A stretch of DNA of 64,000 nucleotides from JBBIND01 sp037444075 (GTDB lineage: Bacteria > Acidobacteriota > Terriglobia > Bryobacterales > Bryobacteraceae), in NCBI GenBank assembly GCA_037444075.1, contig JBBIND010000005.1, positions 1 through 64,000 on the forward strand. Direction: 5' to 3'. The number at the start of each line of letters is the position of its first letter. The stretch's first letter is position 1. The position numbers and the translations under genes are program-made. Below the pieces are notes generated by a model that worked only from the letters and a program-made list of their open reading frames with translations, did no database searches and was not told where the DNA came from. This document shows positions 50,722 through 59,685 of the stretch, one piece after another.

Positions 50722-51910
50722 TCCGACTTACGGGATCGGGCTGGATGCTGGAAACGACAAAACCCGCCTGGTGGTTCTGGCGCTCGATGACCTCCAGGTT
50801 CATTACGTCGCTCACGCGGAAGCGCGCTCCGCGGGCTGGAGCAAAGGCAGATTGTCGGACCCGAAGGCCTGCTCCCATGCCATACGCAAGATCGTTCGGG
50901 AGGTGGAAAGTTCCACTGGCATTTCGATCGGCACGGCGACGCTCGGAGTCGGCGGCCCCTCCATTCAAGGAAGCGATTGCGCCGGCATCTACGAATTCGG
51001 CCAGCAGCGTAAGGTGACCCCTGAGGATGTCACTTACGCCATGCGCCGCGCGTCTCAGGTTCGTCTGGAGGATGACCGTTTTCTTCTGCACGTCTTCCCG
51101 CAGCACTTTACTCTGGACGGGCGCACGGGCCGCCGCAATCCGGTTGACGCCATTTGCTCCAGATTAGAGGCGAATGTCCACATTGTCACGATGTCGGCCC
51201 GGGACCATGAGAGCGTGGTCCAAGCGATGCACCTGGCCCACCTGGCAGCCGAAGAAAGCGTTTTTGGCCCGGTCGCGGCAGCGTACGCGTGCCTGTGGCA
51301 GGAGGAACGCTCCCGAGGCGTTGCCCTGCTCTCCATCGGCGCCGGTTCTTCGGACCTGGTGGTCTATGATGGCGAAGCCGTAGTCCTGACCGGGAGCCTG
51401 CCCATCAGCGCGGAGCATTTCACCCGCGACGTGGCCTGGGGGCTGTCCGTCTCTTACGAGGATGCCGTCTCCATCAAAGAGGACTATGGATGTGCCATCC
51501 GTGGACTGACGTCCGGCCACAGCTACATCGAGGTGCCCACCGGCCCGGGCAGGACGCCGCGAGAGACGACAGTACAACGGCTTAACGAAATACTGGAGGC
51601 CCGAGCCGAAGAACTGTTCGAATACTTTCGCGACACATTGGTGAACTCCGGCGTTGATCTGGCTTGGTTGGGCAGCATCTATCTCACCGGCGGCGGGGCC
51701 ATGCTGAACGGGATGCGCGAGATGGCTGATTACGTTCTGAATCGCAGAACAGACCATGGCTGCCCGTTCGGCATCAAGGGATGGCCGCAGTCGTTGAACA
51801 CGCCGGCATGGACGACAGCCGCCGGGCTGGCCATGTATTCCTGCCGGCTCAAGTTGAGAGGCGACGAGAGGAAATCATCGCCAGGTTTTCTAGGGTTGTT
51901 CTGGCGCTGA
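50711..51910 (+). CDS. ftsA: FtsA, actin-like membrane anchor of FtsZ
   Basis: 399 residues from ATG 50711, six bases after GGAGGC... in the end of ftsQ. Actin fold: YGIGLDAGNDKTRLVV (phosphate 1), SIGAGSSDLVVYDG (phosphate 2), and YLTGGGAMLNGMREMAD. The SHS2 inserted domain lies between about 85 and 165. The last residues GFLGLFWR form the amphipathic membrane-targeting helix. Tethers FtsZ filaments to the membrane. Confidence 0.94.
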   Translation: MGANPTYGIGLDAGNDKTRLVVLALDDLQVHYVAHAEARSAGWSKGRLSDPKACSHAIRKIVREVESSTGISIGTATLGVGGPSIQGSDCAGIYEFGQQRKVTPEDVTYAMRRASQVRLEDDRFLLHVFPQHFTLDGRTGRRNPVDAICSRLEANVHIVTMSARDHESVVQAMHLAHLAAEESVFGPVAAAYACLWQEERSRGVALLSIGAGSSDLVVYDGEAVVLTGSLPISAEHFTRDVAWGLSVSYEDAVSIKEDYGCAIRGLTSGHSYIEVPTGPGRTPRETTVQRLNEILEARAEELFEYFRDTLVNSGVDLAWLGSIYLTGGGAMLNGMREMADYVLNRRTDHGCPFGIKGWPQSLNTPAWTTAAGLAMYSCRLKLRGDERKSSPGFLGLFWR

Positions 51911-51976
51911 CGCCCCAAGAAGGTTTGCAGATACACGCGGCCCGGCACGGGCCGAATCGAGGTTCGGGAGGTTACG

Positions 51977-53221
51977 ATGCCCCTAGCTGAGAGTAAGCTG
52001 GATACTTTGAAATTTGCCATGGCCGTGGATGCTCCGTCTGGAACGCGCATCAGCGTGGTCGGCGTTGGTGGCGGCGGGTCGAACGCCGTGGCTCAGATGC
52101 TGGCCGACGGAGTCGAGGGAGTCCAGTTCAGCGTTATCAACACTGACCAGCAGGCCCTGAGCGCCTGTCCGGTACCGGCCAAACTGGCAATCGGCGAGAA
52201 GATCACCAACGGTCTGGGCGCCGGCTCGGATCCGGCCATAGGCCGGCAGGCGGCGCTGGAAGATACCGGCCGCATCATTGAGTTGCTGGAAGGCGCCGAC
52301 ATGGTCTTCGTGGCCGCGTGCCTGGGTGGCGGGACAGGGACGGGAGCCTCGCCGGTGGTTGCCAACCTCGCCAAGGAACTGAATGCCTTGGTGGTGGCCG
52401 TGGTCACCACGCCGTTCGCATTCGAGGGACCTCGACGAATGATGCTCGCCGAACAGGGACTGGCGGAGTTGGCCTCCACGGTCGATGTCGTGATCACCGT
52501 CCCGAACGAGAAACTGCTCACCATCCTGCCTGCGGAAGCCACGCTGGATGAAGCGTTGCGCACGTCGAACGATGTGCTCCGGCAGGCAGTGGAAGGCATC
52601 AGCAACATCATCACGACGCCTGGCGTCATCAACCGCGACTTCTCCGATGTCCGCAGCGCCATGCAAGGCATGGGTTACGCAATGATGGGCACGGCCTCAG
52701 CCCGCGGGGAGCATGCGGCCGTGGAAGCCGCCCAATTGGCCATCAGTTCCAAGCTGCTGGATGAAGGCGGCGTCGCCGGCGCGCGCAGCATCCTGGTTAA
52801 TTTTACGAGCGCCCCCGGCCGCCTCATGTTGCGAGACTTCTACGCCGCTGCCAGATTGATCCGGGAAGCCGCCGCAAACGACGAAGCGCAAATCAGCTTC
52901 GGAATCGTGCACGACGAAACGCTGGGTGACGAAGTGAAGGTCACGGTCGTCGCCACGGGCTTCCAACGAGCCGCTCAGCGCTTTCCGGAAAGAGCTGAGG
53001 CGCCGCGCATCGACGTTGCACCGCCTCCTGCCGCCGACGATCCACAGCTCGCGGCGCAGCAGGCAGCCGCCGAGTATAAACCCGAGCCGCCCGCTCCGCA
53101 ACAATCTCAGATTGAGTACCCTCCCGAGCAGCCTTCGGCGCCGCCGGCGGAGGAACCGATGGGCCAGAATTACCTGGATATCCCCACCATTCTTCGCCGT
53201 GGGCGGCGGCCGCTGCAATAG
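51977..53221 (+). CDS. ftsZ: FtsZ, tubulin-like division GTPase
   Basis: 414 residues. GTP loops: VGGGGSNAVAQML near residue 25, tubulin signature GGGTGTGASPVV near 117, NEKLLTILP and the GMGYAMMGTASA segment. A Pro/Gln-rich linker (about 330-395) precedes the conserved tail NYLDIPTILRR, the FtsA-binding peptide. Assembles the Z ring. SD GGGAGG is six bases before the ATG. Last intact gene of the cluster. Confidence 0.97.
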   Translation: MPLAESKLDTLKFAMAVDAPSGTRISVVGVGGGGSNAVAQMLADGVEGVQFSVINTDQQALSACPVPAKLAIGEKITNGLGAGSDPAIGRQAALEDTGRIIELLEGADMVFVAACLGGGTGTGASPVVANLAKELNALVVAVVTTPFAFEGPRRMMLAEQGLAELASTVDVVITVPNEKLLTILPAEATLDEALRTSNDVLRQAVEGISNIITTPGVINRDFSDVRSAMQGMGYAMMGTASARGEHAAVEAAQLAISSKLLDEGGVAGARSILVNFTSAPGRLMLRDFYAAARLIREAAANDEAQISFGIVHDETLGDEVKVTVVATGFQRAAQRFPERAEAPRIDVAPPPAADDPQLAAQQAAAEYKPEPPAPQQSQIEYPPEQPSAPPAEEPMGQNYLDIPTILRRGRRPLQ

Positions 53222-53247
53222 TCTCAAGGAGAGCTGAACCCTGAGGC

Positions 53248-53970
53248 ATGAGAGCTCAGTCGAAGCAGCCGGGGCTTCCGGACGCGGTCATTTCCGTTTT
53301 CTCGAACCGTTGACCCACGTCTTCGTGGTGATCCTGCTGATCTCGAATTTGATCGGCCCGAAAATCTGCGCCATCGGCCCGTTCCGGATCAGCGGGGCTC
53401 AGCTGTTCTTTCCGATCACTTAGAACTTCGGAGACGTCTTCACCGAAGTGTACGGCTACGCTGCCTCGCGCCGCGTGATCTGGACGGGCTTCTTCGCCTC
53501 CGCCCTGATGGCCATGATGGGCATCATCGCGGTGGCCTTGCCCCCCCGCGCCGGATTGGGGCGGGCAGGCAGCGTTCGCCACCGTGTTTCACTTCGTGCC
53601 CCGAATGGTCATCGCCAGCCTGGCGGCTTACTGGGCCGGAGAATTCGCCAACGCCTACGTGATGGCGAAACTCAAGCTGCGTTTCAAGGGCCGGCATTTG
53701 TGGGTCCGCACGATCGGCTCCACGGTCGTCGGCCAGGGTGTCGATACCACGGTGGTCATGATTTTGGCTTTTGGAGGAACCCTCAGCGCCCCGCTCATTG
53801 CAAACCTGATCCTGTCCGGTTATCTGGGCAAGGTCCTGTATGAGGCTGCCGCCACGCCCTTAACGTACGCCGTCGTCAACTTCCTCAAGCGCAGGGAGGG
53901 CGTGGACGTGTTCGACTGTCAGACTCGCTTCAACCCGTTCACCTCCTCCTCCCGGGCGCAGTCAGGCTAG
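53248..53970 (+). pseudogene. Decayed queuosine precursor transporter (YhhQ/QueT-like)
   Basis: Homology to the YhhQ family is clear but broken. LTHVFVVILLISNLIGPKI and GAQLFFPIT end at a TAG (53420-53422) where the family has Tyr before FGDV. The same frame resumes NFGDVFTEVYGYAASRRVIW and LMAMMGIIAVALPP. A C7 run at 53541-53547 then shifts the frame by one, after which FATVFHFVPRMVIASLAAYW continues to TAG 53970. The ATG at 53248 (after AAGGAGAG) is also out of frame with the first block. Three lesions suggest a true pseudogene, though homopolymer error is possible. The product imports 7-cyano/aminomethyl-7-deazaguanine. Confidence 0.82.
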
Positions 53971-54008
53971 CGGCCCGCCTCGCCTATACTGAAGCGAGAG
54001 GTGGATCA

Positions 54009-55436
54009 ATGTTCTCCCGCAGACAGCTCTTGAGTATCCTTGGCGCCCTGCCGGCCGCCGGTGTCTTCTCTCCCGGAAAGGCCTACGCACAGGCTGCCTC
54101 GCATTTTGGACACCGGTTGCTCGGCCGCACCGGACGCTGGGTGGTGCCGCTGGGTCTGGGCGGACAAGGCTCGATTCAGTGGACTGGAGCGAATATCGAC
54201 CCGGCCGATATCGTGGTCCGCGCCGTCCAACTGGGCATCAACTATCTCGACACTGCCAATGCCTACGGGCCCAGCCAGATGAACTTCGGCGAGGCTTTTC
54301 GCCGCCTGCGGCTGGTTCCTGACAACCCGAATTACAATCATGCACTGCGCGAGAGGCTGTTTCTCGCCACCAAGACAACGCGACGCTTCTCTCTCGAACG
54401 CGGCAGCACCGCCGTGACGGCTGTCGGCGAACTCAAGCGTTCTCTCACTCAGATGTTCGGCGACGGGAAAGGCCACATTCCCGAGGGAGCCTACGTGGAC
54501 TCCATCCAAATCCACAATCTCACGAACATGGCGCAGGTGGACCAGGTTTATGAGGGCATGGAGGAGCGGACTGCCAGCAGGAGCAGAGACAAGATCGGGG
54601 CGCTGGCAGGGTTGCTGGACTACCGGGACGGCACCAATTACACGGGTCTGAACCCCGAGCACCGGCACTACGTCCGCCATATCGGAATCACGGGCCACCA
54701 GAGTTCACCTGTGCTGATGAGCGCCTTGCAGCGGGACAAAGGCAACCACATCGATACTCTTCTGGTTGCGCTGAATGCGAATGACCGTCAGTATCAGCCT
54801 CATCAGCACAACGTCCTGCCCTTGGCGGTTGCCCGTGGCGTCGGAGTGATCGCCATGAAGGTCTTTGCCGACGGAGTCTTCTACGGCAAGGAGCCCGGTT
54901 TTTCCAGGACGCCGGAGCACGTCATCCTGGGGATCGGCAAACCGGAAGCCGTCTCGCCTGTGCCGCTGATCCGGTACCCGCTGGCGCTGCCCGGGGTGGC
55001 CTGCGCCATCACAGGGATCGGCCAGATCAACCGGGAATCGGAAGAGAATGACCAACTCGTGGTCAACCTGGCAGCCGCTCTTACTGACCTCGCTTCGGAG
55101 CATGAGCTTCGGCAGATCGAGGAGGAATTAGCCGCCCGGCACGGGAAGAAGACGAACTACTTTCAGGACGCTTCTCGCGGGCTCGTCCAGCCAACGGAAG
55201 TAGGAACACACAAAGACGGGGATCGCCTCATAGTGAAGTGGAACTCGGCGCTGGCCGGAGCCGAGCCGGTTCTCTCTTACTCGGTGTTCGCGGGCGAAAA
55301 ACTGCTGGCTTCCCTGCCCTATAGGCCACAAGTCAGTCAGGAGCCGCTTAGCGTAACGCTGGACACGGCAGCGGTGGGCGACCAGCCCATTACGGTACTG
55401 GCCTCGGAGGCGCCTCCCCGCCGGCTCCCGGCGTGA
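54009..55436 (+). CDS. Exported aldo/keto reductase-like protein
   Basis: 475 residues. N-terminus FSRRQLLSILGALPAAGVFS looks like a Tat signal with twin Arg. The barrel begins at GRTGRWVVPLGLGGQGSIQW; YLDTANAYGPSQMNFGEA supplies Asp and Tyr, LFLATKTTRR the Lys, and IQIHNL the His. The last 90 residues form an extra beta-type domain (FN3-like pattern VLSYSVFAGEKLLASLPY). A folded, cofactor-loaded oxidoreductase exported by Tat is the likely picture; substrate unknown. Confidence 0.85.
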   Translation: MFSRRQLLSILGALPAAGVFSPGKAYAQAASHFGHRLLGRTGRWVVPLGLGGQGSIQWTGANIDPADIVVRAVQLGINYLDTANAYGPSQMNFGEAFRRLRLVPDNPNYNHALRERLFLATKTTRRFSLERGSTAVTAVGELKRSLTQMFGDGKGHIPEGAYVDSIQIHNLTNMAQVDQVYEGMEERTASRSRDKIGALAGLLDYRDGTNYTGLNPEHRHYVRHIGITGHQSSPVLMSALQRDKGNHIDTLLVALNANDRQYQPHQHNVLPLAVARGVGVIAMKVFADGVFYGKEPGFSRTPEHVILGIGKPEAVSPVPLIRYPLALPGVACAITGIGQINRESEENDQLVVNLAAALTDLASEHELRQIEEELAARHGKKTNYFQDASRGLVQPTEVGTHKDGDRLIVKWNSALAGAEPVLSYSVFAGEKLLASLPYRPQVSQEPLSVTLDTAAVGDQPITVLASEAPPRRLPA

Positions 55437-55481
55437 GCCGCAAGCCATTGGCGGAGTCGTGGCCAGGGGAGGCTTCCCGGC

Positions 55482-56636
55482 CTAGAGGCGCTCCTCCGGC
55501 GCTTCTCCGAGTTCGACCTTGAGTTTCATGCTGCGACCCTCGCGGTAGATGTTCAGTTCGATGGTGTCCCCGGGCCGTTTGCGGCCCAGCGCACGGTTCA
55601 ACGCGTCGGGCGCGTCGATGGCTCTCCCGTCAACCGCCATGATGAGATCCCCGCCCACAGCGACCTCCGTGAGTCCGATCACCACCCACTGGCGCGCGCC
55701 GCGGATGCCGGCCGCGTGAGCGGCTGAACCTCGCGCGACTTCATAGACCAGCAAGCCGCCCTGCCGCGGCAGTTCGATCTCTTCAGCCAGGTCCCCGGAG
55801 ACATAAACGCCACTCACTCCGAGCCGCGGCCGGCCGAATTTGCGCCCGGCGCGGTAATCCTCCAGCATCAGCTTGGCCCTGTTGATGGGCATCGCAAAGC
55901 CGATGCCGATGTTCCCGCCCGGGCCGTAGATGGCCGTGTTGACCCCGATAACGCTGCCCTGCGAATCCAGCAGCGGACCGCCGCTGTTGCCGGGATTGAT
56001 CGCCGCGTCGGTTTGAAACATGTTCTCCAGTTCGCGGCCGGTCTCATCCCGGATGGTGCGTCCCAGAGAGCTGATGACACCCGTCGTCAGCGTGCCGGAA
56101 AGAAACCCGAAGGGGTTGCCAATGGCCAGAACCTTCTGACCTACCTGGACGCTTTCGGAGTCGCCCAGCCTCAGCCAGGGAAGCTTTTGCTTGGCTTCGA
56201 TTCTAAGCAGAGCCAGGTCGTTGGCCGGATCCCGCACCAGCACCTGCGCTTTGTACCGGCTCTGATCCGCGAGCGCCACCTGAATCTCCGGCGCGCGCCC
56301 GCTGATGACATGATTGTTCGTCAGAATGAGCCCGTCCTCGTTGATCAGAAAACCGGAGCCCGTCTCTCGCGAAGGATACACGTCAAAAAACCAGCCTCGC
56401 CGGAAGACGGTGCTGGTGATGGCAACCGTGGCCGAGTTAGCGGATTTGTAGACTTCGATGTTGTTCAGCTCATCGCTGCTCAATCCCGCCGAGCGCGCCA
56501 CCGCCGGCCCGGACCACAGCGGTTTGTCGGACCGGAATGACTGGAGCAGACGGCGTGGAATCCAGCTGCCACCTGTGGACAACCAGACGAATGCGCCCAC
56601 CAGCAGGGCGACCAGAAAGAGGGTTCGCAATTTCAT
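55482..56636 (-). CDS. HtrA/DegS-type trypsin-like serine protease with one PDZ domain
   Basis: 384 residues. Membrane anchor or signal (LFLVALLVGAFVWLS). Catalytic triad His 109 in LTNNHV, Asp 140 in ANDLALLRI and Ser 218 in NPGNSGGPLL. One PDZ domain (about 265-375; GDLIMAVDGRAIDAPDALN). Periplasmic quality control or regulated proteolysis, like DegS because of the single PDZ and likely uncleaved anchor. ATG overlaps the coaE stop (ATGA). Confidence 0.92.
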   Translation of the reverse strand: MKLRTLFLVALLVGAFVWLSTGGSWIPRRLLQSFRSDKPLWSGPAVARSAGLSSDELNNIEVYKSANSATVAITSTVFRRGWFFDVYPSRETGSGFLINEDGLILTNNHVISGRAPEIQVALADQSRYKAQVLVRDPANDLALLRIEAKQKLPWLRLGDSESVQVGQKVLAIGNPFGFLSGTLTTGVISSLGRTIRDETGRELENMFQTDAAINPGNSGGPLLDSQGSVIGVNTAIYGPGGNIGIGFAMPINRAKLMLEDYRAGRKFGRPRLGVSGVYVSGDLAEEIELPRQGGLLVYEVARGSAAHAAGIRGARQWVVIGLTEVAVGGDLIMAVDGRAIDAPDALNRALGRKRPGDTIELNIYREGRSMKLKVELGEAPEERL

Positions 56637-57238
56637 ACGGTTGGTCTCCGCAGCATTTCGTAGACTTCTCTTACTCGCACGGCGGTCTCCTCCTTGCTGC
56701 CCGAAGTGTCGATCACGTAGTCAGCCAGTTTGCGTTTTTCCTCAATCGGCAACTGCCTGCTCAATCTTGCTTCCACTTCCTCGCGGCTGGCGCCTTCCCG
56801 CCTCAGAGCACGCTCCATCTGCTGCTCCTGTGTGCAGTGAACGACGATCAAATGGTCGTAGCGGTGATGGCTGCCGGCTTCCACCAGGATGGCCGCCTCA
56901 ACGACGGCGATGCCGTCGGGATGAGCCGCGAAGTACTTCTCGATTAACGCATCCTCCAACCGAATCACTGCCGGATGCACCAACCCATTGAGCACTGCCA
57001 GCCGGTCCGGGTCATGGAAGACTTGGGAGGCAAGCAGGTGCCGATCGATCGTTCCATCTTTCTTCAGGATACCGCTTCCGAATTCCCGAACTACAGCGTC
57101 AAAGACCTCGCCGCCCGGCTGCATCAGGCGGTGCGCAAGCTCGTCGGCCTGAATCCAATAGCAGCCCAGTTCAGCCAGGGTCTTGCCAACAAAGCTTTTG
57201 CCGCTGGCCAGCCCGCCTGTCAAACCTACCCGGAGCAT
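56633..57238 (-). CDS. coaE: Dephospho-CoA kinase
   Basis: 201 residues from ATG 57238, just where the family begins (LRVGLTGGLASGKS, P-loop). ADELAHRLMQPGG and the lid region RALRREGASREEVEARLSRQ match CoaE. Phosphorylates dephospho-CoA at the 3' OH, the last step to CoA. It overlaps folD by 13 bases, and the frame runs further upstream inside folD only as a composition artefact. Confidence 0.94.
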   Translation of the reverse strand: MLRVGLTGGLASGKSFVGKTLAELGCYWIQADELAHRLMQPGGEVFDAVVREFGSGILKKDGTIDRHLLASQVFHDPDRLAVLNGLVHPAVIRLEDALIEKYFAAHPDGIAVVEAAILVEAGSHHRYDHLIVVHCTQEQQMERALRREGASREEVEARLSRQLPIEEKRKLADYVIDTSGSKEETAVRVREVYEMLRRPTV

Positions 57239-58152
57239 CCTCCCGGCCCTCGCTCCGCCGCCTCGACAGTGTTGACCATCAGCAGAGCAATCGTCAGCGG
57301 ACCAACGCCGCCCGGCACCGGAGTGTAGGCCGCCGCCCGTAGGGCGACCTGCGTCGGATGAACATCGCCGACCAGGCAACTCCCCTTCCGGTCGAATTCG
57401 GCCAGCCGTTCGGGCGCCCCCTCAAAAAGCTGCTCGGCGATCTTGCGGTCTGAAATCCGGTTGATGCCCACGTCGATCACCGTCGCGCCGCTCCCGATGA
57501 AATCCCCGGTCACGAACGCGGGCCGGCCCATGGCGGCCACCAGGATATCCGCGCGCCGGCACTCGTCCGGCAAATGAGCCGTCTTGGAATGACAGACGGT
57601 GACCGTGGCGTTGGCGTGCATCAGCATCAAGGCCATGGGTTTGCCTACAATGTCGCTGCGGCCCACGATTACGGCGCGGCGCCCGGCGACGGGGATGTCA
57701 TAGCGCCTCAGCATCTGCATGATTCCGGCCGGTGTGCAGGGCCGCGGACCGGGCCGCCCCGTGACCAGGTTTCCAACGTTGAGCGGATGGAAACCATCGA
57801 CATCCTTTTCCGGAGCCACGGCCAGAAGCACGCGCCGCGCATCCACGCCTGCGGGCAGCGGAAGCTGCACCAGGATGCCGTGGATCTCCGGACGCACGTT
57901 CAGTCCGGCAATGATCTCCAGTAACTCCTCGGTGGTAACGTCTTCCGGCGGTGTGATCTTCTCGCTGTAGATACCCAATCCTTCACAGGCCTTCACCTTG
58001 TTGCGGACGTAGATCTCCGATGCCGGATCATTCCCCGCCAGGATCACCGCCAGGCCGGGCGGGCGCCCACACTCGCGCAGACGCACGACTCTCTCAGCGA
58101 GTTCCTTCAGGATCTCATCACGCACCCACTTGCCATCAAGCACCTTTGCCAT
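57226..58152 (-). CDS. folD: Bifunctional methylene-THF dehydrogenase/methenyl-THF cyclohydrolase
   Basis: 308 residues. DPASEIYVRNKVKACEGLGI (with the catalytic Lys), LVQLPLPAGVD, GRSDIVGKPMALMLM and the C-terminal TPVPGGVGPLTIALLMVNTV are the FolD signatures. Interconverts one-carbon folates with NADP in the cytoplasm. Upstream partner of coaE and the HtrA-like gene; three bases after the APC permease stop. Confidence 0.95.
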   Translation of the reverse strand: MAKVLDGKWVRDEILKELAERVVRLRECGRPPGLAVILAGNDPASEIYVRNKVKACEGLGIYSEKITPPEDVTTEELLEIIAGLNVRPEIHGILVQLPLPAGVDARRVLLAVAPEKDVDGFHPLNVGNLVTGRPGPRPCTPAGIMQMLRRYDIPVAGRRAVIVGRSDIVGKPMALMLMHANATVTVCHSKTAHLPDECRRADILVAAMGRPAFVTGDFIGSGATVIDVGINRISDRKIAEQLFEGAPERLAEFDRKGSCLVGDVHPTQVALRAAAYTPVPGGVGPLTIALLMVNTVEAAERGPGGCSG

Positions 58153-58155
58153 GTC

Positions 58156-59580
58156 TCAACCTTCCTGCTGTCCGCGCTTCTTGATTTGGAAATGATAGAC
58201 TGCGGCACCTGTGGCAATGGTCAGGATGGCGGCGAAGGACACTTTGGGAGCCAGCGTCAGCCCGAACAGGAACATCCAGGCGCCTACCAACAGGAAGAAG
58301 GCGGGCATCAGGGGGAAGGCGAAACTCACCACCCTAAGTTTCTGCCAACCGGGTCTGCGGCGCAGGAAGAACAGGCTGGCGACGGACATGACGGCGAAGA
58401 AGTTCAGCGTGATGCCGATGTAGAAGAACAACTGCGCAAACGGCGTGGCCGTCATCAGCATCGCGCAGACGCCTTGGCAGACGATGGCTGCCACTGGTGT
58501 GTGCCAGCGCCGGTTGACCTTCGCCGCCATGGGGAAAAACGCCCCGTTCTTGGCCATGGCGTAGTAAACGCGCGGACCAATCGTCACCATCGCGTTCACC
58601 GTCGAAACCAGGCTGAGCGCCATCAGCGCGCTGAAGACTCCCGCCATTTGCGGGCCAAACAGATCCAACGCCGCGAGGGAGCCTACCGCCAGCACGCCCT
58701 TCATCTGCTCCAACGGCGTGGCATAGATGAAGACCATGTTCAGGCCGACGTACAGCACGGCTACCAGCACGGTGCCCACAGCGAGGGCAATCGGCAGCGT
58801 GCGCGCCGGATCCCGAAGTTCCTCCGCGACGTAAGTCGCCGCGTTCCAGCCGCTATAGCTTGCATAAATGAAGAACAGGCTGATGGCGAACTGCGCCACG
58901 AGCGGAGTGGTCGAAGTGCGTTCCGCGGTTTCCGAGAAATGGCCCCAATCACCCGTGCCCGCCGAGAATCCCAGGCCGATGAAGGCCAGCACGACGAGGA
59001 TCTTCGTCAGCGTAAGCACGTTTTGAAGACGCGCCACGCGGCGCACCCCAAAGAAATTGACGACCGTGAAGAGGATGATCAGAGAGCAGGCTGCCATTTG
59101 CGCGCCGCCGAGCTTGATGGACCAGGTGCCCGTCCCAAGCGCGTAAGCGGCGTTCTCCTGCTTGAGCGAGGGGAAGAAATAGCCCAGGTAATCGGAGAAC
59201 GCCAGCGATGCCGCGGCAATCGGCGCGGAGAAACCAGCAAAGAAAGAAACCCAGCCGGTCATGAAGCCCCAGGTGGGGCCGAAAGCCTGCGTCAGGTAAA
59301 CGTACTCTCCGCCGGAACTCGGGAAGTTGACTCCCAATTCCGAGTAGCAGAAGGCGCCTGCCAGAGCGCAGGCGGCGCCTACTATCCAGATCAGCAGCAC
59401 GAGCGATGGGGAACCTAAATCACCCGCCAGGAAACCGCTGGTTGTGAAGATGCCCGTCCCCACCATGTTGGAAACCACCAGCGCCGCTGCGCTCGTGATA
59501 CCCAATTGCCTCAACAAACCGGCTGGCTTGGAGGCGCCGGAAGTTGACGAAGGAGGCTGGTTCGAAGTCACGTCGGCCAT
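58156..59580 (-). CDS. APC-superfamily amino acid permease
   Basis: 474 residues from ATG 59580, about 12 transmembrane segments. The first helix VVSNMVGTGIFTTSGFLAGD holds the G-x-G-I-F substrate-binding break typical of LAT/cationic amino acid exchangers, and SYSGWNAATYVAEELRDPART is the conserved helix 6-7 region. Imports or exchanges amino acids; substrate unknown. A frame to 59619 adds a start without ribosome site. Diverges from pcm across 105 bases. Confidence 0.9.
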   Translation of the reverse strand: MADVTSNQPPSSTSGASKPAGLLRQLGITSAAALVVSNMVGTGIFTTSGFLAGDLGSPSLVLLIWIVGAACALAGAFCYSELGVNFPSSGGEYVYLTQAFGPTWGFMTGWVSFFAGFSAPIAAASLAFSDYLGYFFPSLKQENAAYALGTGTWSIKLGGAQMAACSLIILFTVVNFFGVRRVARLQNVLTLTKILVVLAFIGLGFSAGTGDWGHFSETAERTSTTPLVAQFAISLFFIYASYSGWNAATYVAEELRDPARTLPIALAVGTVLVAVLYVGLNMVFIYATPLEQMKGVLAVGSLAALDLFGPQMAGVFSALMALSLVSTVNAMVTIGPRVYYAMAKNGAFFPMAAKVNRRWHTPVAAIVCQGVCAMLMTATPFAQLFFYIGITLNFFAVMSVASLFFLRRRPGWQKLRVVSFAFPLMPAFFLLVGAWMFLFGLTLAPKVSFAAILTIATGAAVYHFQIKKRGQQEG

Positions 59581-59650
59581 TGTATGTCTAAACGGGTCAG
59601 TAGATGATCCTGAAGGCAAAAGCTTTTCTGGTTTCCGCCAGACGCGGATT

Positions 59651-59679
59651 TGGACATGTGAGGCGAAAGATCATACCAT
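59651..59679 (+). promoter_or_regulatory. Promoter of the pcm-type gene, leaderless
   Basis: TGGACA (59651-59656, five of six matches to TTGACA), 17-base spacer, TACCAT (59674-59679), then six bases to the ATG at 59686. Both boxes and spacing are good and leave no room for a ribosome site. Confidence 0.6.
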
Positions 59680-59685
59680 TCAATT

